Shown here one piece after another: positions 11,464 to 24,306 of a stretch of 64,000 nucleotides of DNA. The DNA is taken from the NCBI GenBank assembly GCA_947561395.2, contig OX387193.1:34856255-34920254 (forward strand), given 5' to 3'. The position numbers and the translations under genes were made by a program. Source of the DNA: Buxus sempervirens. Taxonomy: Eukaryota; Streptophyta; Magnoliopsida; Buxales; Buxaceae. The notes below the pieces were generated by a model that worked only from the letters and a program-made list of their open reading frames with translations, made no database searches and was not told the DNA's origin. Each line of letters begins with the position of its first letter. The stretch's first letter is position 1.

Positions 11464-12466
11464 AGTGCTGTTTGCTTATCTGTGAGCATAGCCTTCAGGT
11501 TCACATCTGTCTTCCCTCCTCGACGTCATCCATTTGCTAGTGAAAAGGATGTTACTCGAAGACTGCAGCAGCTTTCAACTTGCATTCAACCTATGGAAGT
11601 TATGATTCAGGCATGATAGTTGGCAAATTGTCATTTTTTCCACCTGTTTATTCATATTCACATCTTTGAGGGCATTTCTATCTTATTGTTCATTTCTTGT
11701 TTCTTCTTTTTCTTTAGTTGGAGGGTTCTGGAAACTGGCCAATGGATAACATAGTTATCGAGAAGACAAAATCTGCATTCCTTCTGAAAATTGGAGAAAC
11801 GTAGGGCAGGCAGTGTTTTTTATATTGTGAAGCCACTTTTTTTTGCTTGGCTTCCCATATACAAGTTGAGTTTTTTTGTCTCATGACGATCTTTTGGTAG
11901 CCTGCAGAATAAATGGGGTATGACGTGTACAGCTACCGAAGATGTGGTGGATGTCCTCATGTTCGGATATGCATTTCGTCTAAGAATCTTGCATGAGAGA
12001 GGCCTGAACTTGTTGAAAAGGGAAGGTGAGGATTTTTAACTTGATGCATGCCTATTGCCTACATATTTAATGTTAGGTACTTCTTTCAGTATTCTTATAA
12101 TTTGTACTCATAGGGCCTATGTCTAATTGTAGCTGGAAATGGTCAAATGAAGCACATCTCGTCAATAGACAAGGACCTTTTTATCCGTTCTCAGCATTCT
12201 AGCATGATTAATGGTTTGCTGGGTCATTACCCTATGTATGGGCCAGTTGTCCGGTGAGTGTGAGTTTTTATTCTTTGAATTAATTTTTTCAATGTCAACA
12301 TCACTTATCCCATTTGATTTTTGTCAAGGCTTGCAAAACGATGGGTTGCTTCGCATCTCTTTTCTGATTCCGTGGCAGAAGAGGGCATTGAATTGATGGT
12401 TGCTTATCTCTTTTTGAAGCCTCTACCATTTTATGCTCCTTGCTCAAGAGTCACCGGTTTTTTGAG
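11464..12466 (+). CDS. NOL6: Nrap exons 1-5 of the window
   Basis: Five short exons separated by introns of 75-107 nt. Boundaries: 11464-11610 (FRFTSVFPPRRHPFASEKDV region), 11718-11800, 11901-12025 (YAFRLRILHERGLNLLKRE), 12133-12253 (DLFIRSQHSSMINGLLGHYP), 12329-12466 (VAYLFLKPLPFYAPCSRVTG). All introns are GT-AG except the one after 11610, which starts with GC. The last exon ends after AG of an Arg codon whose final G is supplied 17.8 kb downstream at 30240. In the family this part belongs to the middle poly(A)-polymerase/OAS-like folds (Nrap D4/D5); that domain assignment is from memory and approximate. Confidence 0.92.
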
Positions 12467-15400
12467 GTTTTTTTTCTTTTGACTCTTCCTACAAGGCAAT
12501 TTAGAATAATAAGCATGTCCACATTTTGTCACTTTTGCAGCTTTATAATAATTATAAAGCTCATTTGCTTTTTGTTTGGTTTGTTGTCTGGATTTCATTT
12601 CGTATTACACATACTTATTCATTATAGATATTTGTTGAAACGACAAGAAACTGTCTTAACCCAACTATTTGTGTTTGGCAATATGAATTGTTTTGCAAGA
12701 CAAATTTTCAAAAGCTATATCTTTGGAAATAACTTTAAGTATTTATATTATTTCTAACCTAGTCTGGAGGCCTAACATTGGGAAGTCCAATATACTTTAG
12801 GCATTACCTGAAGACCTCTATTTTCTACTTTCAACTTACAAGGCTTAGTCTGTTTATGTGTTACATTTTTCAGTTCCAACATCCTATTCTATATATAAAA
12901 TGAGGCCTAATATTGTGGAAGTGCAATATGAATTGGACTTAAGATCCTATACTCCATGCTTTTAACTTGGAGGGAGAGGAAAAGGAACCACAGCTCTGCT
13001 TTTAGACACTTTACCTATCGGATTTTTTGATCCTCTAAGTGAGAGGAAGAGAAGTCTGTTAGAGGATTTGGAAATGAATCTCATCATTCTATAAAGAAGC
13101 ATGACCATCTTACTTTTCCATTAGGCTTTATTTTATTGGATATTGTGGATGTTAAAAGTTAAAGTAATAAGATGATGAAGATTGTGTTAGAAGCAGGCGA
13201 GAAAAGGAGAGAATCCCTTTTCATTATATGCAGAAAATTGACACGATCAGTCCTGAATACTGTTTTGGTTATTCTCTGGTTTATTGAAGATATATATCAG
13301 TGCTTTCCCCAAAATAACCGTCACTAATAATGGAACATAAACACCAAATAACCCTCACTAAAAAGCAGCATATAAACAATAAAATAAATTGTGTCTTAAC
13401 ACTCGCCCTCAAGCTGGAGCATATATATTTCTCATGCCTAGCTTGAACCACATTATGAAATGATCCTTGAGAGATTGCCTTGGTGAATATCTATCACCTA
13501 ATTGATCTTCTGACTTGATGTATGGTGTACATACCTTCTTGTTCATAACTGCTTGGTTGTCAATAAAGGGTCATGGGCTTTATGTCAGTATTCACTCATT
13601 AGGGTATTCAGCTACATTAATTCACAAGCTGTATGGGCCATAGCCTTGTACTCTGGCTCAACACTAGATCTTACAATTACACTTTGTTTTTTACTCTTTG
13701 ATGTAACTACTTTAGGACCAATAAATGTGCACAACCAAAAGATAGAATGCCTAATAAACTTAGATCCATTTGCATCTGATAGTAGAGTCAAGTTTCCTTC
13801 TGGGCGATATACCAAACCTTCCCAGGAGTGCCTTTCAAATGGCATAATATTCTATTTACAATATGCAAGTGACATTTTTTGGGACTCTACATGAATTGAC
13901 TAACAACTCCAAAAGCAATAAAGATGTCAGGTCTCGTAACTATAAAGTACATGAGCTTCCCAACTTGCCCCTGTGTTGCTTCTTATCTTCAACCTCTTTG
14001 TCATCTTTATTTTCTTATGTAAATTTGTTTGAATTGGTGTATCAACAGGTTTGAGTCCCAACATATAAATCTCCTCGAGAAATAAACTAAGATATTTCCT
14101 TTGGGATAAAACGAAACATTATTGTCCATGAGCCACTTCTATATCCAAGAAGTAGTGTAGCTGTCCCAAATCATTGTAGTGAAAATGTTGCTTTAGATGG
14201 TTCTTAGTAGCTAATTCCTTCTATATCACTTCTATAAACAATGATGTCATTGACATACATAATTAGCAATAAACTCCAGAGATGTATGGTGTATAAAAAC
14301 CGATGATCTGCATGGATTTGATGGTGTTAAAAATTAAGCACTACCTGGATAAACCTTTTAAACTAGGCATGTAGACTTTATTTCAGCCTGTGGATGGCTT
14401 TCTTCAACATACACACTTTCTTTTCCTCCCCTCGAGTAAAAAACCTTGGTGGTTGCTCCTTGTACACTTATTCAGTTTGGTCTACTAGAGTGAAGATACC
14501 CATACAGAATTCAAGTGAGCCAAGTTTCAAAAAATTCAACTCTATAGGTTTGAGTATATCCTTTCGAGCTTTCAACCTATCAATAGTACCATCAGGTTGA
14601 TATTTGTTGGTGATTAGTCAATGAAAGTGAAAACCATTAGTAATTAGGTGGTGATGTGAGAAAAAAGTGCATCCATTTATTTGTCCTTTGCTTTTCAAAT
14701 AGAAGACGTCTTGAATATCAATAGTTTGCGTTTCAACAACACTTTGCTGAAATGGTGCCTCCTCCCCCAACCCAAAAAAAAAAAAAAAAGAGGCACAATT
14801 CAAGGTGGGGAATCGCCAGACTTATAAGAATAAATGCAAGATTCAATGATATGTAATTTTTTGCGTTTGCCATACTATGTTTTTTTGTGTGCATGAAATA
14901 TCGTGTGCATATGATTCGTCATGTGCAAGATCCGAGGGGTGAATCATAAAATCCAGTGAAATTTTGTTGCATTCGACGGCACGCCCTTTTTTTTTTTTTG
15001 AAATTTTTTCGTGTGCATCTGTGCTTGAAGCCTTGAACAACCCTTTTTGGCTCGATTTGGGTGAAATTGAGTGATTTATCCCCTTTTTCGTTGTTTTCTC
15101 TTCACAACTCAAAGTATCTATAATTTCTCCCTCAAATCGGTCATAACTTGAAGGGATTGTGTAGATCTACAGTGTAGATAAACTATAGACCTATTTTAGG
15201 TGGTATCTAGCTGGGATTATGGATTATAATTTGGATTTTGAAAATCCAGATTCTCATTACTAATTTTTAGAATCCAGAATTTTGTTTGGATACCATGGAT
15301 TTTAGAATTTAATTATGCAAGTAGAATCTAGAATCTCATTTGGTTGTGCCGATTATTGAGATTGATATTGTAGTTTTTGTACTAGTAAATGTATACAAAA

Positions 15401-18400
15401 CGTAATAAAATATATCTTACTAAATGTAATGCCTTAAAGATTTCTGTAATATATATATATACACTAGGAAATGTCAACGTGCGTTGCACGTTGACAATGA
15501 TTTCAAGTTTAAATTATTTTATTTCATGTTTATTATTTAGTTTAGTATATATTATTATTTTTCCATTTTCCTGAAAATTTATTTTGGGACTCTAAATATA
15601 AAAGAACATTTTTGTGCTATTTTTAATTTAATCTCCTTTATAAGGATTTTGAATAATAACAGGATTCACTTTTTGTTTTGATTCATTATTGCGTTAATTA
15701 GAAAATTAAATATAAGGATTTATGGTGAAAATGACATAAAATAAACAAAATTCTATTGTACAGCAAACTATTATTATGAATAGAAAAATAAAAAATAAGA
15801 ACAAATAATGCCTATTCTTTTAACACAAAAAAAAATGGATAAAAATTTCTAAGGGAAATAATATAAAAATTAGATAGAATACCAAAAAAAGGTAATGAAT
15901 TCCCTTTTTCTTAAAGACTTGCTCTAATCATATGGGACTTTAAAAAGGATAAAGATTTTAAATAAAAATATTGTAAAATTCAAAATTAGATAGGTTTATA
16001 GAAGGGGTAACGAATGATTATTAATAAGAAAATTTAATATAAGAATAAAATAAAAATATCCTTCTACATTATTAGTTAGATAAGATTTCTAATATTAAAT
16101 TAGTTAGATAATTATTTTAGTACAAATGAAAAATTGTATATATACATATTTATTTAATAAGTAGAAATATTTATTTTATTAATTGGAATTGTTGTTGCTA
16201 AATATAAAATCATGGTACGAATCCAAAGTTTTTTTTATTTAATAAGTAGAAGTAATTTCTTTTTTTGATCAGTAAGTATATGATGTTATATATTTATAAA
16301 TAATAAAATAGCCTGCAGAAGTTACAGGTACTCACACTGTGTACCAAAGAAAATGCTATTGGCTACATTTCCCTTTTAGAAAACACCGCCGCGCCCCCCC
16401 CCCCCCCCCCCCCCCATGAACACTATATATTCCTCTCAGGTACCATACAAAACCCCACCTAGATCAGAGAATCTATTACAGTTTAGGAAATCCTCTAAGG
16501 GAATTCTATCTCCTTCCGGGCAGCAAGCGAACCAACTGTAGAGCATTTTCAAGACATTTTTTTCCATGGAACTTAAGGTCCTTTCCACACTTCTGAAGGT
16601 TCTTCTATTTCTTTCACCCCATATTGTCCAAGCAATGGCTGCTGGGACTAAATTCCATATGATATCAACAGGAGCTCTACCTTTCCTCCAGCCCCATGCC
16701 TCTAAAAATTGCCTGAAATCCTTAGGATGTGCCCAAGATACATCAAACCTTCGTATTAGTGCATTCCACAGACTTGCTGCCCCTTTACAATAGACCAACA
16801 GATGTGCTACATCTTCTTCCTCTTCCTTACATATACAACATCTGTTTGGGAGCTGCGATTCCCGATTCTTCAAGTGATCCACTGTAAGAATCTTGTTCAA
16901 ACTTGCTGTCCACACAAAGAAGGCTACCTTGCTAGGAATCCGATGGTTCCAGATGCTTTTAGCTACTGAAAACTCCATATCTGATGCTGTTTGCATAGCT
17001 GAAAACACCGATTTGACTGAGAAGTCTCCAGATTTCTTAACTAACCAGATTTTGATATCTTCCTCCTGCCCCACCTCCTTACTATACAATTCCTTTAGTA
17101 GACTCTCATAGCTGCTGAACTCCCAATCTGCCAAATTCCTTCTGAGATTAATGTTCCATACAATTCCAACTTCCGATATTGATATATAATCACATACCAA
17201 TGCTTGTTTGTTCTTGCACACACTATAAATCAATGGATAAGACTCCTTTAACTTAGAACCACACCAAGCATCATCCCAAAACCTTATTCTTCTCCCATTA
17301 CCCACTTTAAATTGGCACAATTTCTTCACAGACATGGACAAATTCGCTATAGGTCTCCAAAGACTATACCCAAATGAATGTTTTGAGGGGATAGGAAACC
17401 AACAATTGGTGGAAGCTCCATATTTCTAAAAAATTATTTTCTCCATAAGTTGTCCGTCTCACACCCAAACCTCCAGATCCACTTTTGGAGATGGGCTTTA
17501 TTAAACAATACAAGCGGTCTCAACCCAAGTCCCCCTTTCTCTTTAGGCTTGCAAATTTGCTTCCATGCCACTAAATGTTATTTTAGATCTCCACCTGCTC
17601 CTTCCCACTGAAAATTTCTCTGAATTTGCTCTAATTTACTTGCTACCCCGCCTTAGGAATCTTTAGAATGGACATGAGAAATGTCGGAAGGCTTGATAAA
17701 ACACTTTTAACCAGTGCCAATTTGCCTCCTTTAGACAAAATACATCCTTTCCAACCAGCTAGTTTCTTCCCCATCCTTTCGATAACAGGATTCCAAATGG
17801 ATGTCTTCTTATAGGCAGCCCCCAAAGGCATCCCAAGGTAAGAGGTTGGCAGCTTCCCTACCTTGCATCTCAACTCCCTACTTAGATGAGCTATGTTCCT
17901 ACCTTCCCCAATACCGATCACCTCACTTTTAGTACGATTGATTCTAAGCCCTAAGCATGTTTCAAAACATAACAAGATCCCTCGTAACCACAAAATCTGA
18001 TGTTGAGTTGGCTTACAAAACACCATAATGTCATCTGCAAATAAGAGATGATTGATATTCATACCATTCCCGAATGACACTCCTCTCAACAAACCTCCTT
18101 CCATAGCCCTCACCATCATCCTGCTGAACACCTCCATAATAATAATGAAAAGGAGAGGAGACAAGGGGTCTCCCTGACGCAAACCTCTTGAGCTCTTGAA
18201 GAACCCGGCCACAGAACCATTTACCATAACCGAACTACACGAAGTTGATATGCATGTTAGAATCCTCTCCTCCACTTTGCACCAAAACCCATACGTTCTA
18301 GCATATATATCAAGAATTCCCAATTGACATGGTCATAGGCTTTATGGAGGTCAAGCTTACACAAGATCATTTCCTCCTTAATTTTAATACATGAATCGAT

Positions 18401-21400
18401 GCACTCGCTTGCCACCAACACGCCATCTTGTTGCTGCCTCCCCCCTACAAAGGCCCCTTGAAACTTAGAGATTAAGTGAGCCAGCACTGATCTAAGCCTA
18501 TTAGCTAGTAGCTTAGCTATAATTTTATAAACACTGCTAACTAGACTGATTGGCCGAAATTCCTTCAAATTATATGTGCCTTGCTTCTTAGGGATCAATG
18601 TTATAAATGACGTGTTCGTACACCTTACAAAGCTGCCATTTTTGTGGAAATCAGCAATAGTTGCCATTAAGTCACCTTTAATGATGTTCCAACAAGACTT
18701 AAAAAATGCTAAGGTATAACCATCCGGCCCCGGGGCCTTATCTCCATCAAGCTGCCACACTACGCCTTTGACTTCCTCTTCCAAGAATGGGCCTTCCAAG
18801 CTCATGTTCTCCTCCTCCGATATCTTCTTGAAATCCAAACCTTCCACTTTGGGCCTGAAGGTGTCTTCTTCCTCATATAACTTTGAGAAAGATTCAGACA
18901 TCTTCTTTCTTATAACTTCCTCCTCCATGTATACTGAACCATCTATCTCTATTTTAGAAATAGTATTGCAACGTAGGCGGGCATTAGCCATTCTATGAAA
19001 AAATCTCGTGTTCTTGTCTCCTTTCAACCATAAAGCCCTAGATTTCTGACGCCAACAGATTTCGTGCTTTCTAGCCTAAGTTTTGTACTCCACTTTGAGG
19101 CTTTCTCTTTTAACCCATTCCTTGGCATCTAGGGATGCATCTTCTTCCTTAGCATCTAGCTCCTTAATTTGTTTTAGTAGATCCGCCAAACAGCTGTCCA
19201 CCTTCCCAAATTCTTCTTTATTCCACATCTTAATCCTCTCTTTCAACAGTTTGAGTTTCCTACACAATACAAAGCTCGGGGTACCTTCCACCTCAAATTC
19301 AGCCCACTATTGTTCTACCTTCTTAGTAGGCTTTCGTCCACCAACCACATGTTCTCAAAACGGAAGGGGGCTGCCCATCTGATCTCATTTTCACACCTTA
19401 AAATCAATGGAACATGATCTGATGTTGGCCTTGGCATTGCTTCCACCCAAAAATCTGAAAACAAGCTTTCCCATTCAAGCGAAATCATAAATCTATCTAA
19501 CTTGGACAACGACGGATGAGACTGATTATTTGACCATGTGAATTTAGCTCTTTTCATTGGTATATCAATCAGTGCTGAACTATTTATGAAGTCAGAAAAC
19601 CCTTTCATTGCTGTGGAAATGTTCTTACAACCTTTCCTTTCCGAAGTAAACCGGATCACATTGAAGTCACCTCCTATGCACCATGGAAGCCTACAACCTT
19701 GTCTAACTTCTCCCAATTCCTCCCATAATTTTGGTAAATCAGCTTCTGAATTAGGGCCATACACACTGCTTAAGAGGACAGAAGAGGCTGCTTTGGAAAT
19801 TTGAATAGTGGTAGAAACTGAGAACTCCCTAATCCATGACTGTTCTAATTGAATTCCGTTGCTTCTCCAAGCCATAATAATCCCCCCAGCACTTCCTCTC
19901 AATGGAACACTTACCCATTGGATCCTATCAAGGTCCCAGATGCTTCTAATAACCTTGCTGTCAACAACTTCCAATTTCGATTCCTGCAGGAAAATAATAT
20001 CTGGATTCCAAATCCTTAACATAGTTCTCACTGCATCTCTTTTCTCCACTGCATTCAATCCTCTCACGTTCTAGGATAAAAGATTAAGCTTCATTACATC
20101 TGAGTGCTCCTTTCTTACTCTTCTTCCTACTGATATTATGCTTGCCACCTGATCTTGGCACATCTTTCACTGACCATTCGAGTTTTTGAAGTTCTCTAGC
20201 TGCCTTTCTTCTCATCTGCCTTGCTTTATTGTTTTGGGCTTCTATTGCAGAGAAAAGAGCCATAGCTTCCTCCTCAAATCCTTCAAATGACACCCCCAAA
20301 ACTCTGCTCATCAACATTATTTTGTCCAGCAGGTCTGCTGGCTCTCCTTCCTCTATGTCTGGCTCAACATCAAGCTCAGATACCACATTGACTCGTTGCT
20401 GGACTTTAGAAGGGGTCACCCCACTATTATTTTGCTCATCCTCCAGTGGAAGCATCACCTGAAGCGGAATTATGTTCTCATTAACCAACTGAAGGTCCAC
20501 TCTTTCCTGACTCAGCTCTGAAATTTCTTTGGTTAGATCAGGATGTCCATCGCTGTTTGAAATTACACCAGGCTGTCTCCCATCCTCGTTCCATTCATCT
20601 CCCTTATCACCTCTGCTCGTTTCCTTATCGACCAGTGACGGTACCACCTGTGCATCTTCTGAGCTCTTTTCTTTTGCTGCCAGCTCCTCCTCAGCTACAG
20701 AGAGAGGGCTAGTGGCAGACGATATTTCTGTCCTATTACGAACTGAACTTATCTCCTCCATAGAGCAAACAGAATCAGAGAAGGGTCCTTCTCCAACGAG
20801 TTCAGCTGATTCCATGTGGACTCTAGCTGGATAATCCCCATCTTCACAGGTTTCTCCTTGCGACACAGTTCGGCTTATCTCCAATACTTCTCACCCCTCT
20901 GCCTCAATGGATTTATCATGATTAAACAGCAACCCCTGAAATTCTCTGGATAGGACGATCCTACTAGGCTCATCTGAACTTTCTACGTCCAGATTCACGC
21001 TGTCTCCAAATATCAGCCCATTAAAACCCGAACACCTTTCATCTTCAACATTTTCACCCGATGCAACCTCATTGCCACTATGAGCCTCCTGGCCTGATAG
21101 CAGAATTACTCATAGGCCCAAATCTACCCCACACAATTTCAGACCTTTCAAGGGAGCCCGATCTCCTGATGGGCTGCACAACATTAACACTAAGATGTCT
21201 ACCCTCCAGCCCATAAGCCTTATGAGTTTGAATTGGAGACCTAACTGACTCTACACCTGCCACCCTGAAACCAGCCGCCTCTAAATCTTCCCCACTGTTC
21301 ACAGGACTGCCAGGGACCCTGCTGTTGGCTCCTGCGACGCTCCTCCTTCCGAGGCAGCTAATTCTTCTGGAGTTTGACCGCGAGACCCCCCTCCCCCAGC

Positions 21401-24261
21401 CACTTTCTTCTTCGGAATAAAGGCTACTCCAACTTTTAATCCGATTTTGATTCACCTCCGACGCAGGTAAAATTATAGTTTCAAAGTAGGACGACCCATC
21501 CCAAAGACAAATGGATCGAGGAATCCTCCTTAATATTTGCTCCTTTACCAACATGGACACCAAACACAGATCGTTTTGATTTGCTACAATCTCCCCCACT
21601 TTCAATAAGCCGCCACCAACGTTACCCAGCAAAAGGAGCATGGAACTGCCTAATAAATGAAGAGGAATTCCGTCAATTTTTATCCAAGTCCAACCTGCAG
21701 AAAAATCGCCAATGCTGATACCACCTTCTAGTTGGAGGCGGTGGAACGACAATCTTCCTCTTCTCCCCGTTCCTACTTCTTTCAAGTTCAACAGATTATG
21801 AAAGTCTTGAACTGATTGTGGGAATATTACAACCTTCCTTGGGGATAGCTCCGACATTGAACAATGAATGCCATGCACCTTGTGAAGCTCGGAAAGCGCT
21901 GATAGCCAGTTCAATGTAGATGCAGTCTGTTGAACAACCACTGCCAGGCTCCAATTGTTGTTCCTGGGGCATATACCAACAACCGGATTCCATCCTAAAT
22001 TCTGAATTTCGCCAACAACCTTATTAGATTTTACTAGAGCTTCCATCGTAAAGCTAAAATCTCTGCAGGTCGCCGAAGACTCTCTTCTAATCCCCTGGGC
22101 AGGAAACCCCAAGACCTTCTCCAAATCCTTCCACAAGTAACTCCAACCACCTTCTGAGGGATCCATAGGAATATGAGAGATATATTTCTGCCTTTCCCGA
22201 ATGAGCTCAGTTGCAGAAACCGACCCCACTCGTTGGACTTCCTCTCCAACATTAACTTTTGATCTCTGAACCTCCTGCAACCCAGAAACTCGTAACCACT
22301 GTTACTCCTTAAATCAGACTTCACTCGAGTGACCAACCAATTGCCTTTGTCACCTTGGATAATCATTCACCTTCGACGCCCATTAGAGTTCACCGTTATG
22401 AGAACTTCTTTGCATAAATGGCTGACGAATCCTTCCATTACTATCGATTTCTTCTGAATTCGGGAGTGACACTTCAGCACCCCTCTATTTGAAGCCGCCA
22501 TGATCCTCCCGAAAGGCTCAAGAGATCCTTAACAGTCCAGCCTCAAACACCAATACTCTGGATAGAACCTTCGCTAACAGGCTCCTTTTCCACGACACCT
22601 TCTAGAGACGCCTTCACGAAGAGAGAAAGAAAGAGACGTCTTCGAGAAGAGAGAGAGAGAGAGAGAGAGCCTGAGATTCGCCTTCGCCTTCAAAGTCTCC
22701 TTTGTCTCAGAGACTCGCCTACGACTTTGAGAAATGCCTTCATCTCAGAGTCGCCTTCGTCTCTGAGAGTAGCCTGTGTCTCTAAAAGTCGCCTTTGCCT
22801 TCAGAATCTCCTTCATCTCTCGGAGTCGCCTTCAGAAACACCTGCGTCTCTATAAGTAGAAGTAATTTCAGAATTACTATATGCTATTTTCTAAAATATT
22901 AAGTCTTAATTAATTTCAAAATAATTGACTGTGTAGAATTATTTTCCAATACTTATCTACTTAAAAGAATTTTAATAGAAAACATAAAAGTAAATTAAGA
23001 ATCTGATTATTATATTATTGATAGCTAAATTATTCTATTATTAATAGGCGTGTAGTTTCTAATAATTATTGTTGATAAGTATTAAATTATCGACCTCTAT
23101 TAATAAATCACTAAATAATTTACCTCAAACTTCTAAGCAATATCACAAATAAAATGTATTTATTTCATATAATAGAAATAAAATATTAAATGTTACTTAT
23201 CTATCTCATGTAGATAATTTATTTATCTACGTATTTGATATTCTGAAAAATATTAGCTTATTTTGATTACATATTTACTTTTATGTTTCTTATTCAAATT
23301 ACTTTAAGTGGATAAGTATGGGAAATTAATAAAATTGATAATTATAAATAAAATTTCTCAAATTTCCATTTATAATTAATTGGCTTATTTTATTAGTCAT
23401 TGTCTTTTTTTTTATATATTTACCATGTATAATTAATTGACTAAGTTGGTTATCCTTTTAACTTTCTTATATTTCTTTATATCAGGAACGAAAATAATAC
23501 AGATTAAAAATAGTTTTATATTTCTTTAAGATGAGAATTCTTATAAATAATAAGTCCTTTCCTTTTGTACACTCGACCCCTTCATCTTGGTGCAATTTTA
23601 TTTAAAAAACAAAAGGATTCATAAAAAAATTTTCTTTAAGATTGAGGATTATTTTAAATGGGGGCCTTAATTTGGAAACACAATTATGAAAAAAAAAAAA
23701 AAATGGTATGTCATGCTTTTATTAGTAATAATAATTTTTATTTTATTTTAAATAAATAATCATTATATTATATAATGAGATGAAATGACATATTAGAAAA
23801 TTTTTGTTATTATTATTGATATTATTTAATATTTAAATGTGTACTATAAATTGAGTAATTATCTATTTTTTAATAATCGTTAATTGGAGAGGAAATAGAT
23901 AATTATAAGAATAGGGAAGAAGTTTGATTTAATAGGACTCATATTTCTTCTCCAATTAAATATAATCTTTGATTTTAATTATCGTTAATTGGAGAACAAA
24001 TTGGATTTTAATAGATATTTTAAAACTATTAGTAAATTTACAAAATATAATAGATAATTATCAGGGAAGAAGCTTGATTTCATAGGACAATAATTATCGT
24101 TAGAAGGACATTTTACGTATTTATTTTTAGTTAGAAGGACAATAATTTAGTAGGACTCATGGCTATAATTAAAAATATAATTTTGATTATAGAAAAGGGC
24201 ATTCTAGGTATGTTAAGATTGAAAACTCTTAAGGTAGTTCGTGCTTTTAATAGTAGTATGT

Positions 24262-24306
<45 letters not shown>

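Larger units (their letters stand above)
16260..22851 (-). mobile_element. L1-clade LINE, near full length, 18-bp target duplication
   Basis: Flanked by ATAAGTAGAAGTAATTTC at 16242-16259 and 22852-22869. Minus strand order: 5' UTR with GA repeat and CTC/GAG-rich words (22850 to 22503), ORF1 (22502 to 20084), ORF2 with endonuclease, RT and zf-RVT (20067 to 16436), 3' UTR with a G24 tract, and tail. About 6.59 kb. It sits inside the Helitron, so it is younger than it. A handful of stops and frameshifts make it inactive, but fewer than in LINE 1. Confidence 0.94.
15464..24264 (-). mobile_element. Non-autonomous Helitron, interrupted by a LINE
   Basis: On the minus strand the element starts TCTACATACTACTATTAAAAG (5' TC, + strand 24264) and ends with a hairpin (TCAACGTGC-AAC-GCACGTTGA) followed seven bases later by CTAG at 15464-15467. 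Flanks are A on the left (15463) and T on the right (24265), as expected for insertion between A and T, inside a TA-rich tract. Removing the LINE and one duplication leaves about 2.2 kb of very AT-rich DNA without a Rep/helicase gene, so it would depend on an autonomous partner. Confidence 0.75.
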
